Below, one piece after another: positions 1-11,779 of a stretch of 64,000 nt of DNA. Where the stretch lies: the NCBI RefSeq assembly GCF_000400465.1, contig NW_008806280.1, forward strand, positions 434,001 through 498,000, read 5' to 3'. The number at the start of each line of letters is the position of its first letter. Positions within the stretch are counted from its first letter, which is position 1. A program made the position numbers and the translations under genes. The notes beneath the pieces were generated by a model. That model had not been told where the DNA came from. It made no database searches and worked only from the letters and a program-made list of their open reading frames with translations. This DNA comes from Wallemia ichthyophaga EXF-994. Lineage: Eukaryota; Basidiomycota; Wallemiomycetes; Wallemiales; Wallemiaceae.

Positions 1-2354
1 ACAGAGATTCCACCGCTTTCTTCGTTTTTCCTACGAAAGCTCTAGCACAAGACCAGAATGCGAAATTACGAGAACTGGTGGGCAGTATTGAAGGGATGGA
101 AGATGTGGTGGTTGACACATTCGACGGCGACACACCGCATGAAAGACGTGACGAACTGCGTGAGACTGCTAGTCTGCTCTTTACCAACTTCGATACACTG
201 CACCACACCATGCTTCCGCGGGAAGACACATGGCGGCATTTCTTCCAAAACTTGAAGTATGTGGTAATAGACGAGCTGCATTACTACAGCGGGGTCCAGG
301 GTGTGCACATAGCATTCGTGATGAGGCGACTGCGCAGGCTGTGCGCAGCGCTCAATAACACATCTGTGCAATTCATTTCAACTTCCGCTACAATCGGCAA
401 CCCCATTCAACATTTCCGCACGCTTTTCGGAGTAGACGACGTAACGCTGGTAGACATAGATGGTGCGCCGACAGGACAGAAAGAGTTCCTGATATGGCGC
501 CCTGGTCTGATAGACGAGATGGTGCCAAATGGACCGCGCCATAACCCTATGCATGAGGCGTCGCAGCTGCTTCGCTATCTCGTGAGCCGGGGTATACGCA
601 CAATCGTGTTCTGCAAGCACAGAAAGAGCTGCGAGATGTTGATGAAGAATGTTAGACACGAGCTGGTAGTGAGTGGACGTATGGATCTCGTCAATCGCGT
701 AGTCAGCTATCGTGGTGGATACAACCAGGAAGAGAGGAGGAGGATTGAGAAGGAGCTGTTTAGCGGCCAGCTTCTTGGCGCTGTAGCTACCAATGCTCTT
801 GAATTGGGTATTGATGTGGGGGCACTTGATGCTGTCATTTGTCTCGGATTCCCTTTCTCGCTCTCGTCGCTGAGACAGCAGATTGGTAGAGCGGGCAGAG
901 CGCGAAGGGATTCACTTGCTGTGCTGATTGCTGAATCACTACCACTCGATAGCTATTACAGCACTTATCCCGAAGAAATCTTCTCTCGCTCGCCCACGGA
1001 TGTACAAGTCGATCTCGATAACGACGTCATATTCGAGCCGCATCTGCAGTGCGCAGCTGACGAGCTGCCCGTGTCGATCGATAGCGATAAGGTGTTTTTC
1101 GAGGAGGAGCAGCTGCGCAGGGTAACGCTCAAGGCACTCGATAGGGATAGAGAAGGATGGTATCATTGTGATCCGAGACTCCGGCCGTATCCATCCCGCT
1201 TCGTTAAACTCAGAGGCAATGAGGAGTCAGCGTACAAAGTGTTCAATATGCACAAAAATTCTGAGTCTCTTATTGAGCAGGTGCAGGAATCCAGAGCTAT
1301 TTTTGAGCTATACGAGGGAGGAATATTCTTTAATGCGGGTTTGGCCTACCAGATGTATGAGGTGTCGCATGACACAAAGACAGTCAGAGCCAAGCAGGTT
1401 GATGTCAACTTCAACACCAAACCGAGGTGCGTAGAAAGAAGCAAAAATGAGTAATTTGTCTCACACCGCGACACACAGGTACTTCACAGACGTAGATCCA
1501 ATGGAAACCTTTAGAATGCGCGCTATAGAGGGATCAACTCGACGTGCCTTCTACGGCAAAATAAAAATATCGTCGCATGTCTTTGGATATCTGAAACTAA
1601 GAGATTTCAAGGTTTTAGATGTTGTCGATCTTGAGACATCGCCTTATGTGCGATCTACTAATGGGTTCTGGCTAGATGTACCCTCTAATGCCATGCAGAT
1701 CATGACGGTGAAGTCCATCAACCCAGCAGAGGTAAGGAGAATGTCTCAGCCCTTTTTTCAGCTAATTCGTTTTCCAAGGCTATCCAGGCATCGCAGCATG
1801 CACTTTTGAGTCTCACGCCGCTCTATGCCATGTCTGCTGAAGGTGACATACTCACTGACGAGAAAAAGGCTCAGAAGGAATACAAGACGAATGAAAGCAA
1901 ACGTAAAAGACCAGGAAGGTAGGTGCAATTCCTTACGCTTCTTATACACCCACTCAAACTCTAAAGACTTATCATATTTGATGCGGTTGGAAAAGCTTCC
2001 GGGGTGTCAATGAAGGCGTTTGAAAAAATTTCCGAACTTTTACATCACGCTTTGGATGTTATCCTGAGATGCGAATGTGAGCTCGGGTGCGTAGGCTGCG
2101 TTGAAGGTGAAGTTAAAGATGGCCAGGCATCGACAAGTAAAATTGGTGCCATTGTCGTGTTGTCTTTCTTGGTGGGTAGGCAGTTGTCGATGGATGATGT
2201 ACCTGATCAGGTGGGTGAGAGTGGATATGTGTAATTAGATTATTAACCTATATCACAGGCTCCATTCGTGCAATCTCAGCAGTTTATCTACCCAGACACA
2301 ATAGTACAAGCTGAAACAATCACAAATGCCGATGTAGAATTAGAAAAACAGTAA
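1..2354 (+). CDS. HRQ1: HRQ1-type RecQ4-like 3'-5' DNA helicase (5' partial)
   Basis: The frame is open from base 3, so the gene starts upstream of the window. Predicted exons are 1-1426, 1479-1731, 1779-1918, 1967-2210 and 2259-2354. The four introns are 47-52 nt and every join keeps frame. Visible superfamily 2 helicase motifs, in order, are FPTKALAQDQ (Ia), DELH (motif II), STSAT (III) and QQIGRAGRAR (VI). The C-terminal domain carries a cysteine cluster (CECELGCVGC), like the DUF1998 zinc-binding region typical of Hrq1. The family unwinds DNA in interstrand crosslink repair and telomere maintenance in the nucleus. The ATP-binding motif I lies upstream and cannot be checked. The Hrq1 subfamily call rests on the Cys-rich tail and on the overall resemblance to yeast Hrq1; a DUF1998 helicase of another branch is the alternative. 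Confidence 0.88.
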
Positions 2355-2599
2355 TTAATCCTGCTAAAAAAAAGTTTATTATTAGAATTCTGTACTTACA
2401 TCTAATTTATTCGTCATACCTGTCATGAATGCAAATTCTCAACTAAACGCAAGCAATAACTTGATATATATTTACCAATAAGTATAGTAGTGTAATTTTA
2501 ATTCGTGATAAAAGTTCGTTATAGACGTGAGTAGGAATTTTGATTGAGCTAAGCTTGAAATTTTAATGTTTAATAGGGGCTAGTGTGGGACGAGAAAAC

Positions 2600-3092
2600 T
2601 TAGTATCTGTCAAACAAACCAGAGTTGACAATAGCAGCCCAAAGATTATGAGCGCTTCTTTGAGAGATGATTTCTAATTCGTTGGCGATTGTAATTCTGT
2701 CGCTAACCGTGTTGAAGAGGATCTTCAGGCCAAGAAAGTTACGTCTGTCCCACTCTCTTTGAGCAGCGTGAAGAGCATCGTTTGAGTCAACTTGATTCTT
2801 GTCGAGGATGATGTTGCTTGGGTGGGTCAATTCGGTAGAATCTAAACCCTGAAGTTTGAGAGCATCGGATCTTTTCAAGCCATTGAGAACGATATCATCG
2901 AGACAGAGGAGGGCGAAAGCGCCAGAGACTCTCCTGTACCAGAAACCTTGCTAGGATTACGTCAGAATTGAGTAGCTCCGCGGTGTGACAGTCGGACTTA
3001 CACGAGGAGGGAACCAGATGCTAATACCGGAGTTACCTGATGGCTGGAGAACGGGGAGCTGTAAGCCTTCAACGTTTACGTGTACGATTGAC
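2600..3092 (-). CDS. Hypothetical protein, C-terminal two exons (5' end unresolved)
   Basis: Two minus-strand exons join cleanly. The last exon runs from about 2945 down to the stop at 2600. It is preceded by a roughly 50-nt GTAAGT...CCTAG intron and by an exon ending WFPPR. The joined reading, SGISIWFPPR then QGFWYRRVSG, continues to a terminal NSGLFDRY. I do not recognise the family. The upstream exon is open only back to an apparent CATGACAG acceptor near 3093. No upstream donor of the right phase was convincing. A plausible first exon starts with ATG at 3458 (MNSYIDVTQLADAFHDVF), which would need an intron of about 310 nt or an extra exon between. No signal peptide or membrane segment is visible in the readable part. 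Confidence 0.5.
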
Positions 3093-3704
3093 CTGTCATG
3101 CGAGTTAGACGGGAGAAACAGATGTGGCAGGAGCGAGTAGCAGGCGGATTAGTCCTCGGAATTTACCACCAAACCAATCAAACACTGAAAAATAAGTCAA
3201 ACTAACATTTTTATTAATTTCGTCTTGGTGGTTGAATACTAAAAGGTATCGCATCTTGGCGTAGACTAAATACAAATCGGGAGACCACGTGATCGGAGAG
3301 AATGGGAAACGGAAATTAAAATTAAATTCAAATCGCTCACAGTGTATCACGCCGATTTGATTTTAGGTCTTTTTATCTAATCGGATTTTCATCAAGATCA
3401 CTTTGAACACGTCGTGGAATGCATCGGCGAGTTGAGTGACATCAATATAAGAATTCATTTGACAGCTGTTTCGATCTCTTGGATACTTGATATATATTCC
3501 TGTGCAATAAAAGCAATACTTTAATTGACAGATTATCTACACTATCTAGATAACGTCACCTGATTTGAAATTGCCGCAGCACTGCACTCCCCACGATCAC
3601 CAGTGAATAGCTTACAGCCGCTATCTCGAATCTGAGAACCTAATGTCTCCTCAATGAAATCCTAGTGTCACCATAATCACTTCTACTTTCCTTACAATCA
3701 TTGC
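3093..3704. other. Unassigned interval upstream of the hypothetical gene
   Basis: AT-rich stretch that must hold the 5' exon(s) and promoter of the minus-strand hypothetical gene as well as the promoter of the plus-strand SRAP gene. A short minus-strand frame starting at 3458 (MNSYIDVTQL...) and another around 3105-3350 could contribute exons, but neither gives a phase-compatible join. No RNA gene or repeat was recognised here. Confidence 0.3.
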
Positions 3705-4737
3705 ATGTGCGGTCGATTCAGTTTACACGTACCCCCGACAGAGTATAGTCGTAGGATCGCCATTGATTATGGCTTAAACATTCAACAGAATAGCTCTAGT
3801 ACTTGGAATCAAAGTTACAACGTTTCTCCTACTTCAAATGTTCCTGTCATCAACCAGAGCTTAGTCGTGAGAGTTTGTAGATGGGGAGTTATTCCTCACT
3901 TTTCTAAAGAGTCACAACTACATGGATCAAATTACACGGCTTCGTTGAAAACAATCAACGCGAGGTCAGAGGTGAGAGGTGTAACTTATATCCACATCCA
4001 GCACTCACTCAATGTAGTCCCTCGAAGATGGCAGCTCTCCACTCTGGAACTCACTTAAGAGCTCAAAGAGATGCATTATCCCCGTTGACGGCTTCTTCGA
4101 ATGGCTCCAATCAGGGAGAGAGAAGATACCTCATTTTACCAAACGTAAAGATGGAAAAATGATGATGTTCGCTGGTTTGTACGATACCAAGAATTCAAAA
4201 AACGGTAACGAGCAGAATATTCAGTCCTTCACAATCATCACCACTAGGGCTTCATCCCAGTTCTCATCTGTTCACAGCAGAATGCCCGTAATACTTACCC
4301 AGCAAGGTGCTGTAAAGTGGCTTGACAAGTCTAAAAAGTGGGACACTGAACTTGCCCGTCTTCTCGAACCATTCAATGATGACTTGGATATCTACGCTGT
4401 GACAAAGGAGATGTCTAAGCCGGGTTCAAGCAAACCAAGCTATGTTCAACCCATCAACCAACGTAAAGATGGTATTAAATCTTTCTTCGCTAAGCAATCT
4501 CAATCGCCCCAAAAAGACGGTGTTACTAAGGAGGATTTGAAGAAAGAGGAAAGCGGTGATGTGAGAAAGGAGGAAACTGAAAGCAATCTCAAAAGAGAAG
4601 ATAAAGAATTAAACACAGCTATTAAGCGCAGCTTGGAAGATGCGGGCGGTGATTCTCGGAAAAACTACAAACCACTCAAGATTGCTAAGAAGGAACAAGA
4701 CAACAAGACACTGGATGGATTTGTAAAGCAAGGGTAA
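3705..4737 (+). CDS. SRAP-domain protein (HMCES/YedK family), abasic-site DNA-protein crosslinker
   Basis: Exons 3705-3971 and 4018-4737 with a 46-nt intron encode 328 aa. The protein begins MCGRFSLH, so Cys2 becomes the N-terminal catalytic residue after Met removal. It then shows the family motifs NARSE (crossing the splice junction), IIPVDGFFEW with the active-site Glu, and HSRMPVIL with the catalytic His. These are the hallmarks of SRAP proteins, which bind single-stranded DNA and form a protective thiazolidine crosslink with abasic sites at replication forks. The last ~110 residues are charged, lysine/glutamate-rich and probably disordered. They include KDGIKSFF near residue 239, a PCNA-interacting-peptide-like motif with Lys in place of the usual Gln. 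The gene is convergent with the dynein gene (108 bp between stops). Confidence 0.93.
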
Positions 4738-4845
4738 CAAGGCATTACCCATTTCATATCGCACACAATCTGTATTTTTGCGTAATTTATTCACCATGTT
4801 GTACATTTGACTAAATAATTGAGAATGGTATCAATCAAACACAAA

Positions 4846-7800
4846 TCAACTTCCGAACGAGGTTGCAAGAGCCTGCTGCACCTGCAAGATCTGTTCCGAT
4901 ACAGCTGACAAGGTACCTTCATCAAGACGGTTGAATCTGTAAAAGAATAAGTCAGCATGAGCGCACTCTTTAAACTTCCACACCCACTCATCGAAACATC
5001 CCCACGCGCCAACCTGGCATAACCCAATGAAGATACGTCCCATGGCCTGGAAATCAAACGTTTCATCACAGCAGAAAACCAAGACAAATCTACCTAATTG
5101 TACACCAAGAGCCTTCACTGACTCTGTTTTACCTGTACCCGCAGGTCCGAATGGTGCACCACCAAGTTGTGAGTTAAGTGCTTGTGTCAAAGTCAGGTAG
5201 CACCTGTCGGTTAAAGGCGTCTGAACCAATCTGTCTGGTACACCTAGGTATTCGTAACCGTAATCGAAAGTAGCATCAGCCATGTGAACACTTAACCGGT
5301 CCATTGATATTGCCACATTGGTGTCCAAGTAGAATCTCATTTGATATAACCAATTGAAATCTCTGTGGCTGCTAACTTCATCTCTGATAAGCGATCTCAG
5401 AACGTCTCTTTGGTGTACTAGTTCAGTAATTAAGTGTTCACATTTACGTCTCTGTATAGTTGGTAGGTTCGTAAGGACGGTATCGGCCAAGACGTCAAGT
5501 GTGCGCAGAATAATAGACTGCTCAGCTCTCAGATCTAATCCAGCCTGCAGAGCTTTGTCGACTATGGTAGAAAACTCAATTTGTGTTGCAAGGACTACCA
5601 ACTGAGCTGGATATTTGTTCATCCATTCCAAGAACATGTCGATATCGAGTTTTTCTTCGTTTGAGTAGAACTCCCTCAACGAAACGACAGAGTCAGTAAG
5701 CAAGTCTGCCAAAGACACCCTCATCTCACTCTCTATCCTAGCCAACCAGTCGTTAATCTTCGGATAGTCTTTCAATTGAATGATATTTGAAAAATTTACG
5801 ATTTCGCCCTCTTTTGACACCATAGCTTGTATTTCGGTGATATCATCATTCAACACGACGTTGGAAATACCAGCGAACATTTTTTTCAAATGTTTCATAA
5901 TCCTGATGATGTCCTTGCTGTTACCAATGATCTCAAGTAAATCTTCATCACCGACAAAGTAGAATCTAGGGAATGATGAACGCTCGCGCTCCAAATATTC
6001 ACCCAATGCTTTCTGTACCTTATTGAGCGTTTCTGCGAGCTTTTCCATGCGCTTCTGTACATCAGTGATGCTCAAAACCTCCAAAACGAATGGTGCTTTC
6101 TTGACACCTTTAAGAATATTGTAGAACTCTGTATTGATGGTCTGGAATTTTTGACTCTCCATTGGAAGCAAATGTTTTATATCCGCAGATCCTGAGAATA
6201 TTCCTTCCAAATAAACCCACTGTCTCTGTACATCTATCCACAAGTTGAACAGATTGTGTACACGAACCAGTTTGTCTTCCCACGACCGAGCATCATCTTC
6301 AAAGACCTTAAAGTAGGGCGAGTTAGACATTGCATTAAGTGAGTTTGTATGCTCAGTGCATTGCGAGAATAACTCATCCCAGCCCTTGATCAAGAAGCAC
6401 TTGTTTTGATAATTGACTAGTTCAAGTTGATAGTTTGACCACGTTTCGCGAACTTGTTTCAAAAACTCCTCCAACGCCATTTCACCAGCTGCTTGGGTAA
6501 TCACATCTCTTATCAAGGACTCATTCCGCTTCAAATCAACGTCATAGATATTACCTAGTGTCATGTTGTTTGGCGAGTAAACGCGGTTTATCTTTAAACT
6601 CTTAAACAGCTGATTCCAATGGCGGTCATGTAGAGCCTCGGAGCGGAGGTCTGAGATAGTTGAGTTGAGCTTTAGGTAGGACTTCAGAGTTTCTTGAACA
6701 TATTCAAATGCACTGTACTGGCGCATCCTGCTCGGCATTTCGTTGGTCGAATTGAGCAGATTCTCCAACGATACACGCAATTTGCGTGGTTGCAGCGAAG
6801 CCCAAGTCGTCTCCTTTAGCTCTGCTATCTGGTCCCAAACACCTGAAAGCGCTGTCCACACAGCACGCAGATCCTTCAACTCTTCAAGCACAGGCTCGAG
6901 GCGATCATCATTCATATGTTCAAGGTCAAGAGCCTGACTGAGTGTTAGATATGGATTGATTTGTATGTGACACTCACCTCCTTAGCCCTGAAAACCAGAT
7001 CATACTGACTCTTCAGCTGTTCTACGCGCAATCCGTAGATGTTGATTGTATTCATGGCCTGATCAGCGCGTATATTACCTTGAATCGGTTTGTTATCCTC
7101 CCATTCCTTGATGATCTCTTCTATCTTATTACGAACAATCTTATCCTCAGCATCGATCTTGAGCTGCAGACCAGACAACTGCTCCAGAATGAGGTCATTC
7201 TTACGCTTGAGGATTTCATTGAAAGCACTCCATTCACCTTGTACCTGATCAACCCAAAGCCAGTCAGATGGGAATTGGTAGCGCTGCTTTTCAAGCGTCT
7301 TTTCACTCTCAATAAACAAAGCAATTTCAGGCTCCCACTTTCTGGCTCTCTTTTTGATATCCTGAACGAAAGTGATGAAAGACACAGCCTGGACTGTAGA
7401 GCTACCTTCTATAGACTGCGTTTCTAATTCGTAGCGAGCTTTTTGTATAGCAGAATGAGCCTCTTTCATTGCATCTTTCAACTTCTGCCCAAATCGAGTG
7501 ACAATATCACGTTGCCAGAAATCATACTTTGCATTTACCTTCACTTGCACCTGAGCAAAATCCACAACAGCCGCACCGAATGAGTGTTGAGTGTCAGAAG
7601 TATCAAATGTACTTCTTGTCTTTTTTATCTCACTTAACAGCTGCTGCCACAACGCTAATGAGTCACCAAGACGACTGTAAACCTGTTCGCCTTCCAGATC
7701 CCATAAGGATTGGAACTGTAGCCATTTACCGACATATGAACTTACTTCCTTCACCTTTTCTTCGATTAAAGCGAATGGTTTGGCTAGCGTCTCGAATGGT

Positions 7801-10800
7801 AGCTTGGTGAGGAGTGTGGTGTAAGTGTTGTCGTATTCAAACTCTGGTACGCGGCTGAACTGCAGACCGATTTCGTACCGCGAAGACTGTATGCGCGGGA
7901 GGTTACATATTACACCCAGCCAAATGTGCAATTGCTTATACCAATCTGTGCGGGAATGCTCAACCGGTGGATCGACGTAGATCACTTGGTCTCTGATACG
8001 AATTTCATGATATAATTGCTCCAACTCTATAAAAACTTCGTTATCGTGCTTGGCTTTCTTCATAATTGCCTCTTTTGATCGACTGACTGGTGCCTCTTCT
8101 CTACTTCTATTGAAAGCGACGCACCATTCGTCAATAATCTGCTTTACACGCTCAAGTAAAACATTTTCAATCTTAGAGTCCAACTTCTCAACCCAATTAT
8201 TCAGATTAGTGTATCCTTCCAAGTTGAGCTTGTCGATGGTCTTTTGAATAGATGTCAGGTGAGAAGCGAAGATCTCTGCTTTGAATGGACAAGTGACTAG
8301 CTCGTCAATTGTTCTCATCACTTCATTATACGTGTCAATAAGATCATCGGTTTTGTCCTTAATAATATTAATATAGTTAAAACATCAGTCACCGAACTCA
8401 CCTGCAATACTCCAACCGCACTAGCAAACTCTCTTATAAAGTACATATGTCTCCCTTCGCGTCCTTCTATACTTGAAAGAGCCCCAAAGCGAGTGTCATA
8501 GGTATTAACAAAGAATTCCCATCTTAATGGCATACCCTTAGTGATTATGTTTTGCGCTTCAATTCTATACTCGGCAATCAAGGGCTCAATGCCTGGGTTA
8601 GCAGTGATTCTTTCGACTGTCAAGGAATACGTTCGGACAGTTTCCATCAAACTGACTGCATGTGGGTAGACACGCTTGGCGTCTTTAGCTATGTTGATGA
8701 TAGCATGCGGAACTTGGAATTGTCTCCAGAGAAGATTTCTGACCTCTTTAAAGAGCGTTATAACTTGTGGATCAAAATTAACACTGAGCTGATAAACATT
8801 TAGTTCGCCAGTAACTGAATTACGAGTGCGGCTAATTTCAAACAACCGACCTTCAATACGCATGTCACGACGATTGATTTCATGTAGCCAGGCCTCGAAG
8901 ATTGGACGCGTGTCAAGCTTTTTTCTGAAGGAGGTACTCTCACTTTGCAGCTTAGCTCCCTCAGCATACAAATCCCAACCCTCACCAAGGACATCCTCAA
9001 CACGCTTCATGTACATGTTCAACTGCCTCTCGATCTGTTTGGCCCATATAATTGCGCCAGCGATTGGCGGTATATCTCTGAGCTGCGACATGTGGAATGC
9101 CTCAGTGTTTCTGTACTGTGTTGTAAATTTGCCATGTAGTCGCTTAATATCTTCTTTGACAGAATCGATGAGCTGCGTTTGGTATTCTGAGATGGCGCCA
9201 CGAATCTAGATACATGTCAGGCAAGTCATTGGTTCTAGGAGAGCACCCACCTTGGGTCTAACGAAGAGTGCATTGTAGTAACCGAAGACTCTAAACATCT
9301 CAGATGCATTACGAGCAGTACCTAGGAGGTCCCTGAGACGAGCAATGATCTGATTTTCGACGCGTGCAACACGCTCGTTGTAGGCAGTTTCAGCGGCGAT
9401 CCAAATTTCAGTACCCTCTGTGAGTGTTTTAGATAAGACATTTTAGTAATGAAGACGACCGACCAACTGAAATATCCAAGACATTGACGTTTTTCAGAGT
9501 GTCATAAGCTGCCTTTACTTCGTCCTCCATATCGAGATCGGTGAGATTGTCGGCACCAACCCCTGTACCGGCTTTGGTGTTTCTTGTAGCAGTCATGTTG
9601 CGCAATTGCTCATGCTGCTTGCGAAAGTTACGAAGATACGCACACCTCTCAGCCAACTTCCAATGTGCTGCGTTGATTTTGATAGGAAGAAATTTTTCCG
9701 AGCGCTTTCTGGTTACTTCACGTGCGACGTTGGTAAACTCCTTCAAAACGTCGTCCCAGACTTTGAATGCGGAGTCAGCAGCGTTGATGGAGCGCTCAAA
9801 ACTCTCGTACTCCATGTACATTAGTCTGTGCGTTTGGAGTACTTTAAGCATTTGGTCGTTGAAATCTTTTGAGATAGCTTCGACTAATGGTAACGCGCGT
9901 CTGATTGGGTATGGTGATAATTTGAGCTTCTTGTTGATGTGACCGAATATAAGATATAGACTGTCTTGTATCTTTTGAAAGTCTGTAGCTGAAAGCAGTT
10001 CGTCTAATGGGAAATCCTTCATTAGTTGGTTATACTTGTGAACAATATCGGTTGCCTCCTTCAAACCGGTATCAGCGATAAATGAGACCGTAGCATGAAA
10101 ACGTTTGGCATATTTGAGAATTTCCAATGTGAGCATGATTGGTTCGGACTTGAGTTGTTCTTCAATACCTTCTAAAGCTCTTTCCATACTAAGCCAGAAG
10201 TTGATTTCTTGAGAGGCAGTTCCACTGGCGACATCTCTATTCAGCTTGGTAACATTTCTGATCTCTTTGATCCAGCTATTAACATCGTTCTGAAGACGAT
10301 TGAGAAATGTGCTGTCATTGAGAAGTGATTGTGGCTGTACATCTGACGGTGCAGGTCGAGTTCCAGCGGCATGTGCAATGGTTACAGCGTCCCTGACAGC
10401 GGAATGAATAGCAAGATGAGTCTCTGGAATCTCAACATTTTGCTGTAAATGAAGCAGTGATAGTTCTAACTCTGCAAACTTCTTTTTTGTCATTGGAATA
10501 CCCATCTTGGAATCTGCGTCTTTCGATTTACTGACGTCGTTTCCTTTTCCTTTGGCATTGACGAATGCATCAAAGTAGGGAGCAGCGGCAAGGTGCACAA
10601 GAGCATGCAAGACCTCATAACCGCCGTCAGCGAGGTTGAGAATGACGAGTTGGGAAGAAAGTGGATCAACCGGAGAAAGGGTTGGATACCTCTTTAGCAT
10701 GAAAACGGTTGAAACGAGATTAGGAGGATGAGTCAGAGTATGTGTCAGATTGTAAGTCAATCTTGGAGGATCGTCCTGCGTGCGTAGCTGCTGGATGTAC

Positions 10801-11015
10801 AAACCCATCAAAGACTGGTCATTGGCGAATCTGAGGATATCTTCGTCTGTACTTGCGTTCCAAAGACTAATTAATTCGCTGCTGTCCGCGTTGATTAGCT
10901 TAGGGAGTAGATCCTCGAGATATGCTTTGAAGGAATTCGCGTCAAGACTCTCTTGAATTGGCTCAGTGGCTGGCGGAGGTTCTGGATTAATTGGAGTCGC
11001 GTCTACGGCTGACAT
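4846..11015 (-). CDS. DYN1: Cytoplasmic dynein heavy chain, N-terminal half ending inside AAA1 (split dynein)
   Basis: Predicted exons, in transcript order: 9464-11015, 9251-9417, 8402-9205, 6978-8357, 4988-6933 and 4846-4936. The introns are 43-51 nt, and the total is 1,979 codons plus stop. The N-terminal ~1,000 residues correspond to the dynein tail (DHC_N1), followed by the linker (DHC_N2). The P-loop of AAA1 is GPAGTGKT at about residue 1897. Removing the last intron restores the Walker B region as CFDEFNRLDEG. The protein stops 29 residues after that junction, at QALATSFGS. Ordinary heavy chains continue for ~2,500 residues through AAA2-AAA6, stalk and microtubule-binding domain. Only 108 bp separate this stop from the convergent SRAP gene, so the rest cannot be encoded here. 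Ustilago maydis has a dynein heavy chain split into Dyn1 and Dyn2, and this gene matches the Dyn1 half. The partner gene should be elsewhere. Confidence 0.93.
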
Positions 11016-11083
11016 TTATTTATTTTAATTCCCAATGTTGATCGTTGTAGCTAATCAAGAGATTTCCCTTCAATTGTACGACG

Positions 11084-11702
11084 ATGAGCGGCCCAGCAGA
11101 GACTAAAGTATTAGCAGTGTGTTTGGGTAATATCTGCAGATCCCGTCAGTCTGCCCTTGCAGCCCCACGCACACAAATCTAAATTCATCTCATAGCAATG
11201 GCGGAGGGAGTTCTCAAACAAATCAAAGACGAGAATAACTTGCCTGTGTTTGTGGAATCTGCCGGTACTGCTGCTTACCACGAGGGCGAATACGCAGACG
11301 AAAGAACGATATCCACACTCTTAAATCACGGAATTACGATGGATTCACTCGCTAGGAAGGTCAGGCAGAGTGATTTCAATGAGTTCGACCACATACTCGC
11401 CATGGATGGCAGTAACCTTTCAAACCTCCTCAAAATAGCTCCAAAGAACTGTAAAGCCGATGTTAAACTCTTTGGTTCATATGGCGATGGCAAGGCTATA
11501 CAAGAGTGAGTTGATGAGTCTTGTGTCCTCTTCCCGCTAACACACGCTTAAGCCCATACTACGGTGGACAAAGTAAATAAACACACTATAACATCACAAA
11601 CACTAACATACGATAGTGGGATTCTCAAAAACTTATGAGCAATGTTTGAAATACGGGAAGGCATTCTACGAATCTCTCGGCTACACTTTAAACGCAATAT
11701 AG
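11084..11702 (+). CDS. LTP1: Low-molecular-weight protein tyrosine phosphatase
   Basis: Four exons (11084-11144, 11196-11505, 11553-11572 and 11617-11702) encode 158 aa, the usual size for the family. The catalytic P-loop VCLGNICRSPMAEGVL is split by the first intron within the Pro codon. It holds the nucleophilic Cys and the Arg of the CX5R motif. The DPYYGG segment near the C-terminus carries the general-acid Asp and is itself interrupted by two introns, leaving a 20-nt exon. The enzyme is a small cytosolic phosphatase acting on phosphotyrosine and aryl phosphates. Its start codon is 68 bp from that of the dynein gene on the other strand, implying a shared promoter. The stop is 77 bp from the BLM10 stop. 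Confidence 0.95.
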
Positions 11703-11779
11703 ATATAGATGAATCGTAACGTTAATTGAAAAAGTAGTATACAACGAAACAAATGCAAAACAAAGCCCCACTCTCCAAT

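Noticed and set aside
4806-4846. Continuation of dynein by an intron skipping the TGA at 4846
   Set aside because: At most 108 bp lie before the convergent gene's stop, and no coding block resembling the rest of AAA1 follows.
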